The translations under genes and the position numbers were made by a program. DNA of 7,720 nucleotides from NCBI GenBank assembly GCA_025965815.1, contig JAOPWF010000407.1, positions 1 through 7,720 of the forward strand, written 5' to 3'. This DNA comes from Mycobacterium sp. Its GTDB lineage: Bacteria; Actinomycetota; Actinomycetes; Mycobacteriales; Mycobacteriaceae. This document shows, piece by piece, positions 1 to 6,783 of this stretch (position 1 is the stretch's first letter; the number at the start of each line of letters is the position of its first letter). The notes under the pieces were generated by a model. That model saw only the letters and a program-made list of their open reading frames with translations. It was not told where the DNA came from and searched no databases.

Positions 1-911
1 TCGATGTACTGCTCGCCGATCTCGAGTTCGGTGTCCATCTCGGCCAGCAGGAAGCGGTTGTGCTGGAAGCTGCCGATCGGTTGGCCGAACGCCTTGCGGT
101 CTTTGGCGTACTGCAGTGTCTGACGCCAGCTTTCCCGTGCGCCCGCGATCGCCGAGATCGCGATCGACAGCCGCTCCGACGGGAGGTTGTGCATCAGGTG
201 GTAGAAGCCGCGGCCTTCCTTGCCCAGTACGTTCGCAGCAGGCACCCGCACATTGTCGAAGTTCAACTCGGCGGTGTCCTGGGAGTGCAGGCCCATCTTG
301 TCCAGCTTGCGACCGCGGGTGAAGCCGGCCATGTCGCGCTCCACCACGAGCAGCGTGATACCCTTGTGACCCGCGTCCGGGTCGGTGCGCGCCACCACAA
401 CTACCAGGTCGCTGTTGATCCCCGACGAGATGAAGGTCTTGGCGCCGTTGACGATCCAGTCCCCATTTCCGCTACCGTCGCGCACCGCCGAGGTGCGGAT
501 GCCGGCCAGATCGCTGCCGGCGCCCGGCTCGGTCATCGCGATGGCGACGATGGTCTCCCCGCTGATGATGCCCGGGAGCCAGCGCTCCTTCTGTTCGTCA
601 TTGGCCAGCGTCTTGAAGTACGGGCCGACGACGTCGTTCTGCAGGCTGAGCGCCGGGGCCACCGAACCCCACTTGGCGATCTCCTCGTTGATCACGGCGT
701 TGAATCGGAAGTCCTCGGACCCGCCGCCGCCGTACTCCTCGGGCATGTTGAATCCGATCAGCCCGTACTTGCCCGCGGCCACGTATGCCGAGCGGTCGAC
801 GATGCGGTCGGCCTCCCATTTCTCGGCGTTGGGCGCGACCTCGCGCTCGATGAACTGCCTGGTGGTCTCGCGCAGCTGCTCGTGATCCGCCTCGAAAATC
901 AGTCGCTTCAT
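1..911 (-). CDS. Acyl-CoA dehydrogenase (FadE-type), C-terminus cut by window edge
   Basis: FAD-dependent acyl-CoA dehydrogenase, expected to introduce the alpha,beta double bond into an acyl-CoA in the cytoplasm. The visible 303 residues begin MKRLIFEADHEQLRETTRQF, a typical N-terminal helical domain. Residues 124-138 hold the family signature around AMTEPGAGSD, and residues 154-164 hold VNGAKTFISSG, both in the flavin/substrate-binding beta domain. The C-terminal helical domain carries DRKAFGQPIGSFQ (271-283). Glu246 in LPSERLSIA aligns by eye with the helix-G catalytic glutamate of long-chain and isovaleryl-CoA dehydrogenases, so the enzyme is probably active and of that subgroup. The ATG at 911 is preceded by GGAGAG (922-927) at about 10 bases. 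The gene starts 7 bases after the MaoC-like gene stops, so it is probably the next operon member. About 75-85 residues are missing beyond base 1. Family certain; substrate unknown. Confidence 0.95.
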   Translation of the reverse strand, partial: MKRLIFEADHEQLRETTRQFIEREVAPNAEKWEADRIVDRSAYVAAGKYGLIGFNMPEEYGGGGSEDFRFNAVINEEIAKWGSVAPALSLQNDVVGPYFKTLANDEQKERWLPGIISGETIVAIAMTEPGAGSDLAGIRTSAVRDGSGNGDWIVNGAKTFISSGINSDLVVVVARTDPDAGHKGITLLVVERDMAGFTRGRKLDKMGLHSQDTAELNFDNVRVPAANVLGKEGRGFYHLMHNLPSERLSIAISAIAGARESWRQTLQYAKDRKAFGQPIGSFQHNRFLLAEMDTELEIGEQYI

Positions 912-918
912 GTCCGTG

Positions 919-2223
919 TCACTCTCCGTGGAGGCGGCGCATCTCCTCGCCGACCTTGCCCGATATCCGCGAGACGACCTGTGCCCCGCGCCTTCTCAGT
1001 TCTTCGTCCGGGACCGGTAACGTCACCGCGCCGGTCTCCCTCGAGGGCAGCAGCACCTTGGCGGTGCCCTTGGTGGTGGCTTCGTCACGTTGGCTGGTGG
1101 CGAACACATCCAGACTAATAGCCTCGGCCGGTCCCGCACCCTTTGCGGTCACGGTGCCGGCGCAGCGGTGAACGTCACCGTGGTAGTTGAACCCGCGCAT
1201 CTGCAGGTCCATCTCGGCCAGCCAGCCGTCGTCGCCGATCCAGTTGGTCAGCAGGTGGCTGACCCACGCCGCGCGCATCTGCCCGTAGTCGTAGGGCGCC
1301 GGGATGCCGAGCGCCTGCGCCCGCTCGGGATCCCAGTGCAACCGTTGCACCACATCGGGCACGCCGTACTCGTCGGGCTGATAGAACGCCGGCATCCGCT
1401 TGCGCAACTGGTGCGCGAACTTCAGCGGGCCGACACCGTAACCGCCCCAGCCCCAGCCCATGTGCATGCTGATGATGTCCACCACGGTCAGCGGACCCTT
1501 CATCACCGCGGGCAACTCGTCGCCGACGTTGACGTCCTCCCACCACTGCGGTTCGGCCCCACGCCGCACCTCGGCCTCGTAGGCGGCCTCGACCTCGGCG
1601 AACTCCTCTGGCGTCCAATGCTTACGCTCGATGCCGGCCAGCTTGCCGGACTTCTTCGAGCCGTGGCGCTCGGCGTTGATGTACGCCTCGTCGCGGGTGG
1701 CGATCGGGCTGCCGTTGGCGTCGACGTAGAGGAACCGGTAGGTCTCCCTCACCGACCGCCCGCCGGAGAACTGGCTCTCCTTGACCTGCACGTCGAGGGT
1801 GTAACTCTCCATCAGCACCGGCCGCCCGGCGTAAGCCGGTTGATACCACGTCCATTTCACACCGGAGTAGTACTTCCCGGTGCCCCGGAACAGCCCGCGG
1901 AACAGTTTCTTTCGCTCCGGATCGGTGAACTTGGGCGTCTGGTCCAGCCCAGTTGCGATCGGAAAGGTCGGCGGGGCGATCTGTGCGTGCCACCGCGTTC
2001 CCGGTCCGTATCCGGGGTCTCCGAACAGCGGGTTGTCGTCACCGCAGCCGAACGCGAAGTGGGTGATCGTATCCGCCTGGGGCAACTTGTTCCACGCATC
2101 GTCGCGCTGGTTGACCGCGATGCCGATCTGCGCCTTCGCCCGCTCGATATCCTCGTCGGTGATGCGTCCCTCGACCGCCGCAGCGTCAGCCTGCGTTTTT
2201 TCGGTTGTTTCCGCGGTAGTCAT
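919..2223 (-). CDS. Double-hotdog MaoC / FAS1-like acyl dehydratase
   Basis: A 434-residue protein built like the actinobacterial acyl dehydratases that fuse two hotdog folds. Such enzymes hydrate or dehydrate enoyl/3-hydroxyacyl-CoA. The first hotdog (about 20-185) contains FAFGCGDDNPLFGDP (57-70) followed by APPTF (83-87), the usual MaoC N-terminal-domain pattern. The second (about 225-400) contains YDYGQMRAAW (311-320), NWIGDDGWL (327-335) and FNYHGDVHRCAGTV (345-358), typical of this family. The classical (R)-hydratase motif D-x-N-P-x-H is altered: the Asp/Asn/Pro are present at 62-65 but Phe67 stands where His is expected, and the second domain shows no clear copy. The start at 2223 is 18 bases past the SDR stop; an AAAGGG about 11 bases upstream is a weak ribosome site. 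In context it would supply a hydration step beside the crotonase. The family is well supported; catalytic competence and stereochemistry are open. Confidence 0.85.
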   Translation of the reverse strand: MTTAETTEKTQADAAAVEGRITDEDIERAKAQIGIAVNQRDDAWNKLPQADTITHFAFGCGDDNPLFGDPGYGPGTRWHAQIAPPTFPIATGLDQTPKFTDPERKKLFRGLFRGTGKYYSGVKWTWYQPAYAGRPVLMESYTLDVQVKESQFSGGRSVRETYRFLYVDANGSPIATRDEAYINAERHGSKKSGKLAGIERKHWTPEEFAEVEAAYEAEVRRGAEPQWWEDVNVGDELPAVMKGPLTVVDIISMHMGWGWGGYGVGPLKFAHQLRKRMPAFYQPDEYGVPDVVQRLHWDPERAQALGIPAPYDYGQMRAAWVSHLLTNWIGDDGWLAEMDLQMRGFNYHGDVHRCAGTVTAKGAGPAEAISLDVFATSQRDEATTKGTAKVLLPSRETGAVTLPVPDEELRRRGAQVVSRISGKVGEEMRRLHGE

Positions 2224-2241
2224 AGTGCCGCAACCCTTTCG

Positions 2242-3090
2242 TCAGAACTTCAACATCGCGCCGGCATCCACCTTGAACTGGCTGCCGGTGATGTAGCGGG
2301 ATTCGTCGGACGCCAGGAAACAGACCATGTTCGAGATGTCCTCGGGTTCCACGTACGGCACCGGCATGGACTGCATGACCGGGAACGCCAGCATGGCGTC
2401 GTCGCGGGTGGGATGGTCCAGATCCGGCCGGAACACCTTGAACATGGGTTCGCTGTTGAGCATTGGTGTATTGACATTGGTCGGATGAATGACGTTCGCG
2501 CGGATCGACTGTGGCGCCAACTGGGTGGCGAGCTGCTTGGTGTAGGAATCCACCATCTGCTTGGCGAGGTTGTAACCCGCCCCACCGGGTCCGGCCGGGC
2601 CGACACCCGAGGCCTGGCTGGCGGCGATCAGCCCGGCGACCGAGCCGGTGGTGATGCTGGACGCGCCCGACGACAGGTAGGGCAGCGCGGCGTGGATAGC
2701 GTTCACCACACCGATGAAGTCGACATCGAACGCGTCGGCGAACGCGCCGATCGGCTTGCCGGTGCCCAGCGGGCAGATGCCGGCGTTGGCCACGACTACG
2801 TCGAGCTTGCCGAACTCGTCGACGGCCGACCTCAGCGCGCTGACTACCGCGGCCTTGTCGCGCACGTCGACCTCGGCGGTGATGGCCCGCCGCCCGGTCT
2901 TCTCCACCTCCAACCCGGCCTCCTCGAGGTCGCGCGGGGTGGCCAGCGGGTAGTCGTTGGTGTCGATGTCGTGGCAGATGTCGAAGAGGATGATGTCCGC
3001 GCCCTCTTCGGCCAGCTTGACCGCGTGGCTGCGGCCCTGACCGCGGGCCCCACCGGTGACCAGAACGACTTTGTCCTGCACACGTCGCAT
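2242..3090 (-). CDS. Mycofactocin-coupled SDR family oxidoreductase
   Basis: A 282-residue NAD(P)-type short-chain dehydrogenase, probably oxidising a secondary alcohol (perhaps a 3-hydroxyacyl-CoA or a ring hydroxyl) to a ketone. Seen: the Rossmann glycine motif TGGARGQG (12-19), NAG (102-104), and the catalytic Ser150, Tyr173 and Lys177 (YNLAK). Residues 38-58 (ICHDIDTNDYPLATPRDLEEA) form an insertion after the second beta strand that ordinary SDRs lack. It matches, from memory, the mycofactocin-dependent SDR family (TIGR03971, which includes carveol-dehydrogenase-like nicotinoproteins). In these the nicotinamide cofactor is held tightly and is re-oxidised through mycofactocin rather than free NAD. 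ATG at 3090 lies 3 bases after the hydratase stop, with GGAAGG about 11 bases upstream inside the previous gene. No mycofactocin biosynthesis genes are in the window. SDR certain; subfamily likely; substrate unknown. Confidence 0.92.
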   Translation of the reverse strand: MRRVQDKVVLVTGGARGQGRSHAVKLAEEGADIILFDICHDIDTNDYPLATPRDLEEAGLEVEKTGRRAITAEVDVRDKAAVVSALRSAVDEFGKLDVVVANAGICPLGTGKPIGAFADAFDVDFIGVVNAIHAALPYLSSGASSITTGSVAGLIAASQASGVGPAGPGGAGYNLAKQMVDSYTKQLATQLAPQSIRANVIHPTNVNTPMLNSEPMFKVFRPDLDHPTRDDAMLAFPVMQSMPVPYVEPEDISNMVCFLASDESRYITGSQFKVDAGAMLKF

Positions 3091-3093
3091 TGT

Positions 3094-3900
3094 TCAGCGC
3101 GCCTTCCATACGGGTTGACGTTTCTCGGCGAACGCCAAGGGACCTTCCTTGGCGTCCTCGGATTTCAGCAGTGTGCGGAACTCTCTGGTGGTTCTGTCCC
3201 AGCCCGCCTCGTCGGCGGTGATGACACCGTCGTCGGCGCCCAGGGCCACCCGCTTGCTCGCCTGTACCGACAGCGGTGCATTGACGGTGATCCGCTCGGC
3301 CAGTGCCAGTGCGGCCTCCAGCGCGGTGCCGTCGGGGACCACCTGGTTGATGAGGCCCCATCTAGCAGCGTCGGCCGCGCTGATCGGCTCGCCGGTGAAC
3401 AGCAGTTCCAGCCCGATCTTGCGTGGCAACTGTTCGACGATGCGGAACACCCCGCCGGCACCGGCAATCAACCCGCGCTTGACCTCCGGCAGGCCGAATT
3501 TCGCGCTCTCCTCGGCGACCACCAGGTCGCTCGCCAGTGCCAACTCGGTGCCGCCGCCCAGGGCGGTGCCGTTGACCGCGGCGATGGTGGGCTTTTTGAT
3601 GAAGTGGTGCACATAGCCGGCGAATCCCCACTCACCGTGCTCCGGGTGGTACAGGTTCTCGCCGCGCGAGATGGCCTTGAGATCGGCTCCGGCGCAGAAG
3701 GATTTGTCGCCGACGCCGGTGATGACCACCGCACGCACCTCCGGGTCGTCCTGTGCCAGGGCCAGCGCGTCGCCGACCGCGGTGCTCACCGCACCGTTGA
3801 CGGCATTGCGAGCATCGGGCCGGTTGATGGTGATCACCAGGACGTTGCCACGACGCTCGACGAGCGCCGCGGGTTCGGTGACCGGGTCGGTAGCCGTCAC
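3094..3900 (-). CDS. Enoyl-CoA hydratase (crotonase family), GTG start
   Basis: A 268-residue crotonase-fold enzyme, expected to add water across a 2-enoyl-CoA to give the (S)-3-hydroxyacyl-CoA. Seen from the GTG: NRPDARNAVN (26-35), the oxyanion-hole segment CAGADLKAI (69-77), and the second oxyanion segment VNGTALGGGTEL (109-120). Glu119 and Glu139 (GLPEV, 136-140) align with the two catalytic glutamates of rat enoyl-CoA hydratase, so it should be a true hydratase. The C-terminus KEGPLAFAEKRQPVWKAR (251-268) is typical of mycobacterial EchA proteins. The reading frame stays open upstream to an ATG at 4101, but that would put 67 arginine-rich, non-homologous residues inside the thiolase gene. 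The GTG at 3900, overlapping the thiolase TGA as GTGA, gives the normal family length and suggests translational coupling. Substrate not determined. Confidence 0.93.
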   Translation of the reverse strand: MTATDPVTEPAALVERRGNVLVITINRPDARNAVNGAVSTAVGDALALAQDDPEVRAVVITGVGDKSFCAGADLKAISRGENLYHPEHGEWGFAGYVHHFIKKPTIAAVNGTALGGGTELALASDLVVAEESAKFGLPEVKRGLIAGAGGVFRIVEQLPRKIGLELLFTGEPISAADAARWGLINQVVPDGTALEAALALAERITVNAPLSVQASKRVALGADDGVITADEAGWDRTTREFRTLLKSEDAKEGPLAFAEKRQPVWKAR

Positions 3901-5042
3901 AGCAGTTCCAGAATCGTCGCGTTGGCCTGGCCGCCGCCCTCGCACATGGTCTGCAGGCCGTACTGAATTCCCTTGTCGCGCATGTGGTAGAGCATCGTGG
4001 TCATGATGCGCGCACCCGACCCGCCGAGCGGGTGGCCCAGCGCGTTGGCGCCGCCGTTGGGGTTGTGGTTCTTCTCGTCGGCGCCGATGTCCTTCAGCCA
4101 CGCGAGCGGCACCGGGGCGAACGCCTCGTTCACCTCGAACACGCCGATGTCGTCGATCTTCAGTCCGGAGCGCTTCAGCGCCTTCTGGGTGGCGGGGATC
4201 GGCGCGGTGAGCATGATCATCGGGTCGGCGCCGGCCAGCGTCGCGGTGTGCACCTTGGCGATCGGCGTGAGGCCCAACGACTTCGCCTTCTCCGCTGACA
4301 TGAACAGCAGCGCGGCCGAACCGTCGGAGATCTGCGAGGAGTTGCCGGCGTGAATGACGCCGTCCTCCTTGAACGCGGGCTTCAGCTGGGCCATCTTCTC
4401 CATCGGGGTGCCGCGGCGGATGCCCTCGTCCTTGAGCACGGGATTTCCGTCCTGGTCCGTGATGGCGACGATCTGATCATCGAAGGCACCGGAATCCTGT
4501 GCGGCGGCGGCTTTCTCGTGCGAGCTGAGCGAGAACTCGTCCAGCGTGGTGCGATCGAGGCCCCACTTCTCGGCGATCATCTCGGCTCCGAGGCCCTGAT
4601 TCGGGTAGCCCCCGTAGCGGCTCATGAATCCCTCGGGGTAGGGCTTGCCCCCACCCGCGATGGAGGCGCCCATCGGCACCCGCGACATCGATTCGACGCC
4701 GCCGGCGACCACCGCGTCGTAATGGCCCGCGACGACACCCGCGGCGGCGAAGTGCACCGACTGCTGGCTGGACCCGCACTGGCGGTCAACGGTGACGCCG
4801 GGAACAGTCTCCGGCCAGCCGGCGGTGAGCAGCGCGGTCCGCGCGATGTCGAGCGCTTGCTCACCGGCCTGCATCACGCAGCCCCAGATGACGTCGTCGA
4901 CGATCTCCGGGTCGACGCCGGCGCGTTCGACCAGTCCGTTGAGCACCTGCGCGGACAGCTCCGCCGGGTGCACGCCGGACAGGCCGCCGTTGCGTTTGCC
5001 GATCGGCGACCGCACCGCCTCCACGATTACGGCTTCAGCCAT
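3897..5042 (-). CDS. Thiolase (acetyl-CoA acyltransferase, FadA-type)
   Basis: A 381-residue thiolase, expected to cleave a 3-ketoacyl-CoA with CoA and release acetyl- or propionyl-CoA, the last step of the cycle. It begins MAEAVIVEAVRSPIGKRNGG, the standard thiolase start. The nucleophilic cysteine is Cys89 in VDRQCGSSQQS, the NEAF motif lies at 305-308, and the catalytic His337 is in GHPLGGSGAR (336-345). The second catalytic cysteine is Cys367 in CEGGG, so all key residues are present. Length and sequence resemble the mycobacterial steroid-linked FadA5/FadA6 thiolases (VTVDRQCGSSQQ is shared with FadA6 as I recall it), but orthology cannot be claimed. ATG at 5042 follows a strong AAGGAG. 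The gene lies 80 bases after the ligase and overlaps the hydratase start by 4 bases, so it belongs to the same operon or heads a sub-operon. Confidence 0.95.
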   Translation of the reverse strand: MAEAVIVEAVRSPIGKRNGGLSGVHPAELSAQVLNGLVERAGVDPEIVDDVIWGCVMQAGEQALDIARTALLTAGWPETVPGVTVDRQCGSSQQSVHFAAAGVVAGHYDAVVAGGVESMSRVPMGASIAGGGKPYPEGFMSRYGGYPNQGLGAEMIAEKWGLDRTTLDEFSLSSHEKAAAAQDSGAFDDQIVAITDQDGNPVLKDEGIRRGTPMEKMAQLKPAFKEDGVIHAGNSSQISDGSAALLFMSAEKAKSLGLTPIAKVHTATLAGADPMIMLTAPIPATQKALKRSGLKIDDIGVFEVNEAFAPVPLAWLKDIGADEKNHNPNGGANALGHPLGGSGARIMTTMLYHMRDKGIQYGLQTMCEGGGQANATILELL

Positions 5043-5049
5043 GGAACTT

Positions 5050-5055
5050 CTCCTT
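5050..5055 (-). promoter_or_regulatory. Shine-Dalgarno of thiolase gene
   Basis: On the minus strand AAGGAG ends 7 bases before the ATG at 5042. It is the strongest ribosome site in the minus-strand operon and fixes the thiolase start. It overlaps the TAA stop of a 19-codon mini-ORF (TAAGGAG). Confidence 0.8.
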
Positions 5056-5113
5056 ACGACTTTTCACCAATGGTTTTCTGGTCTTTCATAACACCGATGT
5101 CGCGTTGCGCCAT
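5054..5113 (-). CDS. Possible 19-residue leader ORF between ligase and thiolase
   Basis: In the only sizeable gap of the operon a short frame runs ATG (5113) to TAA (5054-5056). It encodes MAQRDIGVMKDQKTIGEKS, with a second in-frame ATG at residue 9. It is A-rich and lysine-containing, unlike its GC-rich neighbours. Its stop codon overlaps the thiolase Shine-Dalgarno, an arrangement that would let translation of the small frame influence the next gene. No ribosome site stands before either ATG, and a frame this short can occur by chance, so this is a weak candidate. The simplest alternative is an untranslated spacer. Confidence 0.15.
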   Translation of the reverse strand: MAQRDIGVMKDQKTIGEKS

Positions 5114-5122
5114 GGCTGGGGG

Positions 5123-6712
5123 TCAGCTCGTTCCCGCCGGTTGTGGGGCAGGTTGTCCGCGCAGCTCGTCGAGCCTGGCGATAAGCCGGCGCCGGTCCAC
5201 TTTCAGCGCCGCGCCGCGGGGCAGCTCGTCGATTACGAAGACCTCGACCGGCACCTCGTAAGGCGTCAGCAGATTCCGGCAGTGCGCGCGTAGCTCCTCG
5301 CCGGTCGCGGATGCTCCGGACCGGAGTTCGACGGCGGCCACGGGGATGTGACCCAGCCGCGGGTCGGGCAGTCCGGCAACGGCCGCGTCGGCGACCGCGT
5401 CATGGGCACGTAGCGCCCGGACGACCGTCTCGGGTGCGACCTTGAAGCCGCCGCGCAGGATGACGTCGTCGGCGCGCCCGTCGATGTAGAGGTAACCGTC
5501 GCTGTCGATGTGCGCCAGGTCGCTGGTGGCGACCCAGTGCTCATCCCCAGAGTCGCTGCGCTCTCCCCCGCAAGCTGGAGGTGCCCCCAGCCCCTTGGGA
5601 GACTCGCCTCCGCCGCCCACCTGCGGTGAGGAGACCTGCAGCCGGCCGGTCTCGCCGGTCGGCAGTACCGAGCCCTCGTCGTCAACCACCTGCAACCGCA
5701 CACCGGGGAAGGCCCGACCGACGCTGCCCTTCTTATCGGCCCAGGACGCGTGAAAGTCCTTGAGAGTCCAGCCCGCAACGGCACCGGAGAACTCGGTGGC
5801 GCCGTAGACGACCAGGATGGGGATGCCGTAGCGCTCGAAGAACGCGTCGACCAGAACGGGGTCCACCGGCGCGGTGCCGGCGTTGATGGCGCGGATGCTC
5901 GCCAGGTCCTCTTTGGGCATGTCGGACGAGTCGAGCACCGTGCGGATCGCGGCCGGCGGCAGCCCGGCCAGGATCGGCCGATGTTCCCTGACCGCGGTGT
6001 GCCAGCCAGACAGCGTGAAGCGCTCCAGCATGACGAACGGGCGCGCGGCCACCAGCGACTGCAGCAACGCCCACAGGCCCCCGATGTGCACGATGGGGAG
6101 GGTCACCAGGCCAACGGAGCCGGTCAGCGGGGGCTTGTCCCTGACTTCCGGACGATTGTTGTGCATCAGCGCAGCCGACAACGACGCCTCCAGCTGCACC
6201 CGGGTCAGCGGGATCCGCTTAGGCGGACCGGTCGTGCCGGAGGTCAGCATTTCGATGGCGATGCCGGGGTCCCCGGCCTGCGGGTCGTGGGTTGCCTTGG
6301 CGCGCAGCGTGACTGCACTTCCTTCGATGCTCCAGGCCGTAGCGCCGAGTTCGGCGACGGCATCGGTGAACACCTGCTCGGCCCACAGCGCTTCCGGGGC
6401 GAGCAGGTAGCCGGCACCGGAGGCCGCCAGATCGGAACTGAGTCGCGCGGGCGGTTGCAGAGGGCTGATCGTGACCAGCGTGCGCTCCGCACGGAAGATC
6501 GCGATCAGCGCGGCGACCGACTCCTTGCGATTGCTCAGCACCACGGCCACGCGACCGCCCGGGCCGCAGCCGGCGTCGGTCAACTCGAGGTCGATCCGCT
6601 CGGCGACTGCGCGGATTTCGCCCCAGCTGACCCAGTAGCCGTCCTGCTGCAGCATCGGGGTGCCGTCGTCGGCGGTCCACAACCGACCCAGCGCGTCGTG
6701 GATGCTTGTCAT
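5123..6712 (-). CDS. Acyl-CoA ligase (class I adenylate-forming, FadD-type)
   Basis: A 529-residue ANL-superfamily enzyme that should activate a carboxylic acid with ATP and join it to CoA, feeding the rest of the operon. Motifs, numbered from the ATG at 6712: the phosphate-binding loop TSGTTGPPKR (157-166), YGATE (303-307), TSDLAHIDSDGYLYIDGR (396-413) with Asp398 for ribose binding, the hinge region GRADDVILRGGFK (412-424), and the catalytic Lys504 in LPRGAALKVDR. All are intact. The frame is open upstream to an ATG at 6766, but that would begin upstream of the predicted promoter -10 element. The ATG at 6712 with AGGAAG at 6718-6723 is preferred. The oddity is a Gly/Pro/Ser-rich block of about 25 residues (365-389) just before the ribose-binding motif, which looks like an inserted repeat. 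Substrate unknown: a non-fatty acid (cyclic or branched) is possible. Confidence 0.93.
   Translation of the reverse strand: MTSIHDALGRLWTADDGTPMLQQDGYWVSWGEIRAVAERIDLELTDAGCGPGGRVAVVLSNRKESVAALIAIFRAERTLVTISPLQPPARLSSDLAASGAGYLLAPEALWAEQVFTDAVAELGATAWSIEGSAVTLRAKATHDPQAGDPGIAIEMLTSGTTGPPKRIPLTRVQLEASLSAALMHNNRPEVRDKPPLTGSVGLVTLPIVHIGGLWALLQSLVAARPFVMLERFTLSGWHTAVREHRPILAGLPPAAIRTVLDSSDMPKEDLASIRAINAGTAPVDPVLVDAFFERYGIPILVVYGATEFSGAVAGWTLKDFHASWADKKGSVGRAFPGVRLQVVDDEGSVLPTGETGRLQVSSPQVGGGGESPKGLGAPPACGGERSDSGDEHWVATSDLAHIDSDGYLYIDGRADDVILRGGFKVAPETVVRALRAHDAVADAAVAGLPDPRLGHIPVAAVELRSGASATGEELRAHCRNLLTPYEVPVEVFVIDELPRGAALKVDRRRLIARLDELRGQPAPQPAGTS
5546..5620. repeat. Putative short dispersed mycobacterial repeat inserted in the ligase gene
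   Basis: This stretch encodes ligase residues 365-389 (GGGGESPKGLGAPPACGGER and following residues), low-complexity sequence that breaks the junction between LQVSSPQ and EHWVATSDLAH. The plus-strand DNA contains CTCCCCCGCAAGCTGGAGG followed by TGCCCCCAG. Matching half-stems TCTCCC (5562-5567) and GGGAGA (5597-5602) could fold into a hairpin. From memory, this wording (GGGGGCACCTCC, GCTTGCGGGGGAGAGCG on the minus strand) recurs through mycobacterial genomes, usually between genes. The reading frame is preserved. The boundaries are estimated from protein sense and not from target-site duplications, which I could not identify. Confidence 0.45.
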
Positions 6713-6717
6713 AGCCG

Positions 6718-6723
6718 CTTCCT
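6718..6723 (-). promoter_or_regulatory. Shine-Dalgarno of ligase gene
   Basis: AGGAAG on the minus strand sits 5 bases before the ATG at 6712. It decides that start over the upstream in-frame ATG at 6766, which has no such site clear of the promoter. Confidence 0.6.
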
Positions 6724-6750
6724 GAATCGTCGTGCGCCGCACCTGCCCAG

Positions 6751-6764
6751 GATCAACGTAGATC
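6751..6764. promoter_or_regulatory. Near-palindromic operator candidate
   Basis: GATCAACGTAGATC reads the same on both strands at 12 of 14 positions (mismatch only at the symmetric pair 5/10). It covers the predicted -10 element of the minus-strand operon, the place where a repressor (for example TetR or GntR type) would block transcription. It does not match the KstR or KstR2 motifs of mycobacterial sterol regulation as I know them. No regulator gene is in the window, so the binding protein is unknown. Confidence 0.4.
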
Positions 6765-6783
6765 ACATGGTTTACTAGGTCAA
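6755..6783 (-). promoter_or_regulatory. Candidate promoter of the minus-strand operon
   Basis: On the minus strand TTGACC (6778-6783) is followed after exactly 17 bases by TACGTT (6755-6760). This fits an actinobacterial sigma-A-like promoter with a good -35 and a TANNNT -10. Transcription would start near 6747-6749, leaving a leader of about 35 bases before the ligase ATG. It is predicted by eye only. Confidence 0.4.

Noticed and set aside
60..1118. 352-residue plus-strand open frame over the first acyl-CoA dehydrogenase
   Set aside because: The minus strand encodes an unmistakable acyl-CoA dehydrogenase here; the plus-strand translation shows no domain.
1090..3966. 958-residue plus-strand open frame spanning three minus-strand genes
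   Set aside because: It is antisense to clear MaoC-like, SDR and hydratase genes. Its translation is Arg/Gly/Val/His-rich with no recognisable domain, as expected from the antisense frame of GC-rich coding DNA.
3094..4101. Longer hydratase starting at the ATG at 4101
   Set aside because: It would add 67 basic, non-homologous residues lying within the thiolase gene; the GTG at 3900 gives the normal crotonase start and length.
5266..5784. Frameshift or second gene overlapping the ligase around the insertion
   Set aside because: The ligase frame is continuous through the insertion with all motifs on both sides; the alternative frame has no domain and is a shadow.
6713..6766. Ligase start at the upstream ATG (6766), adding 18 residues
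   Set aside because: That start lies upstream of the predicted -10 element, and the added residues are not typical of the family; the ATG at 6712 has an AGGAAG site.
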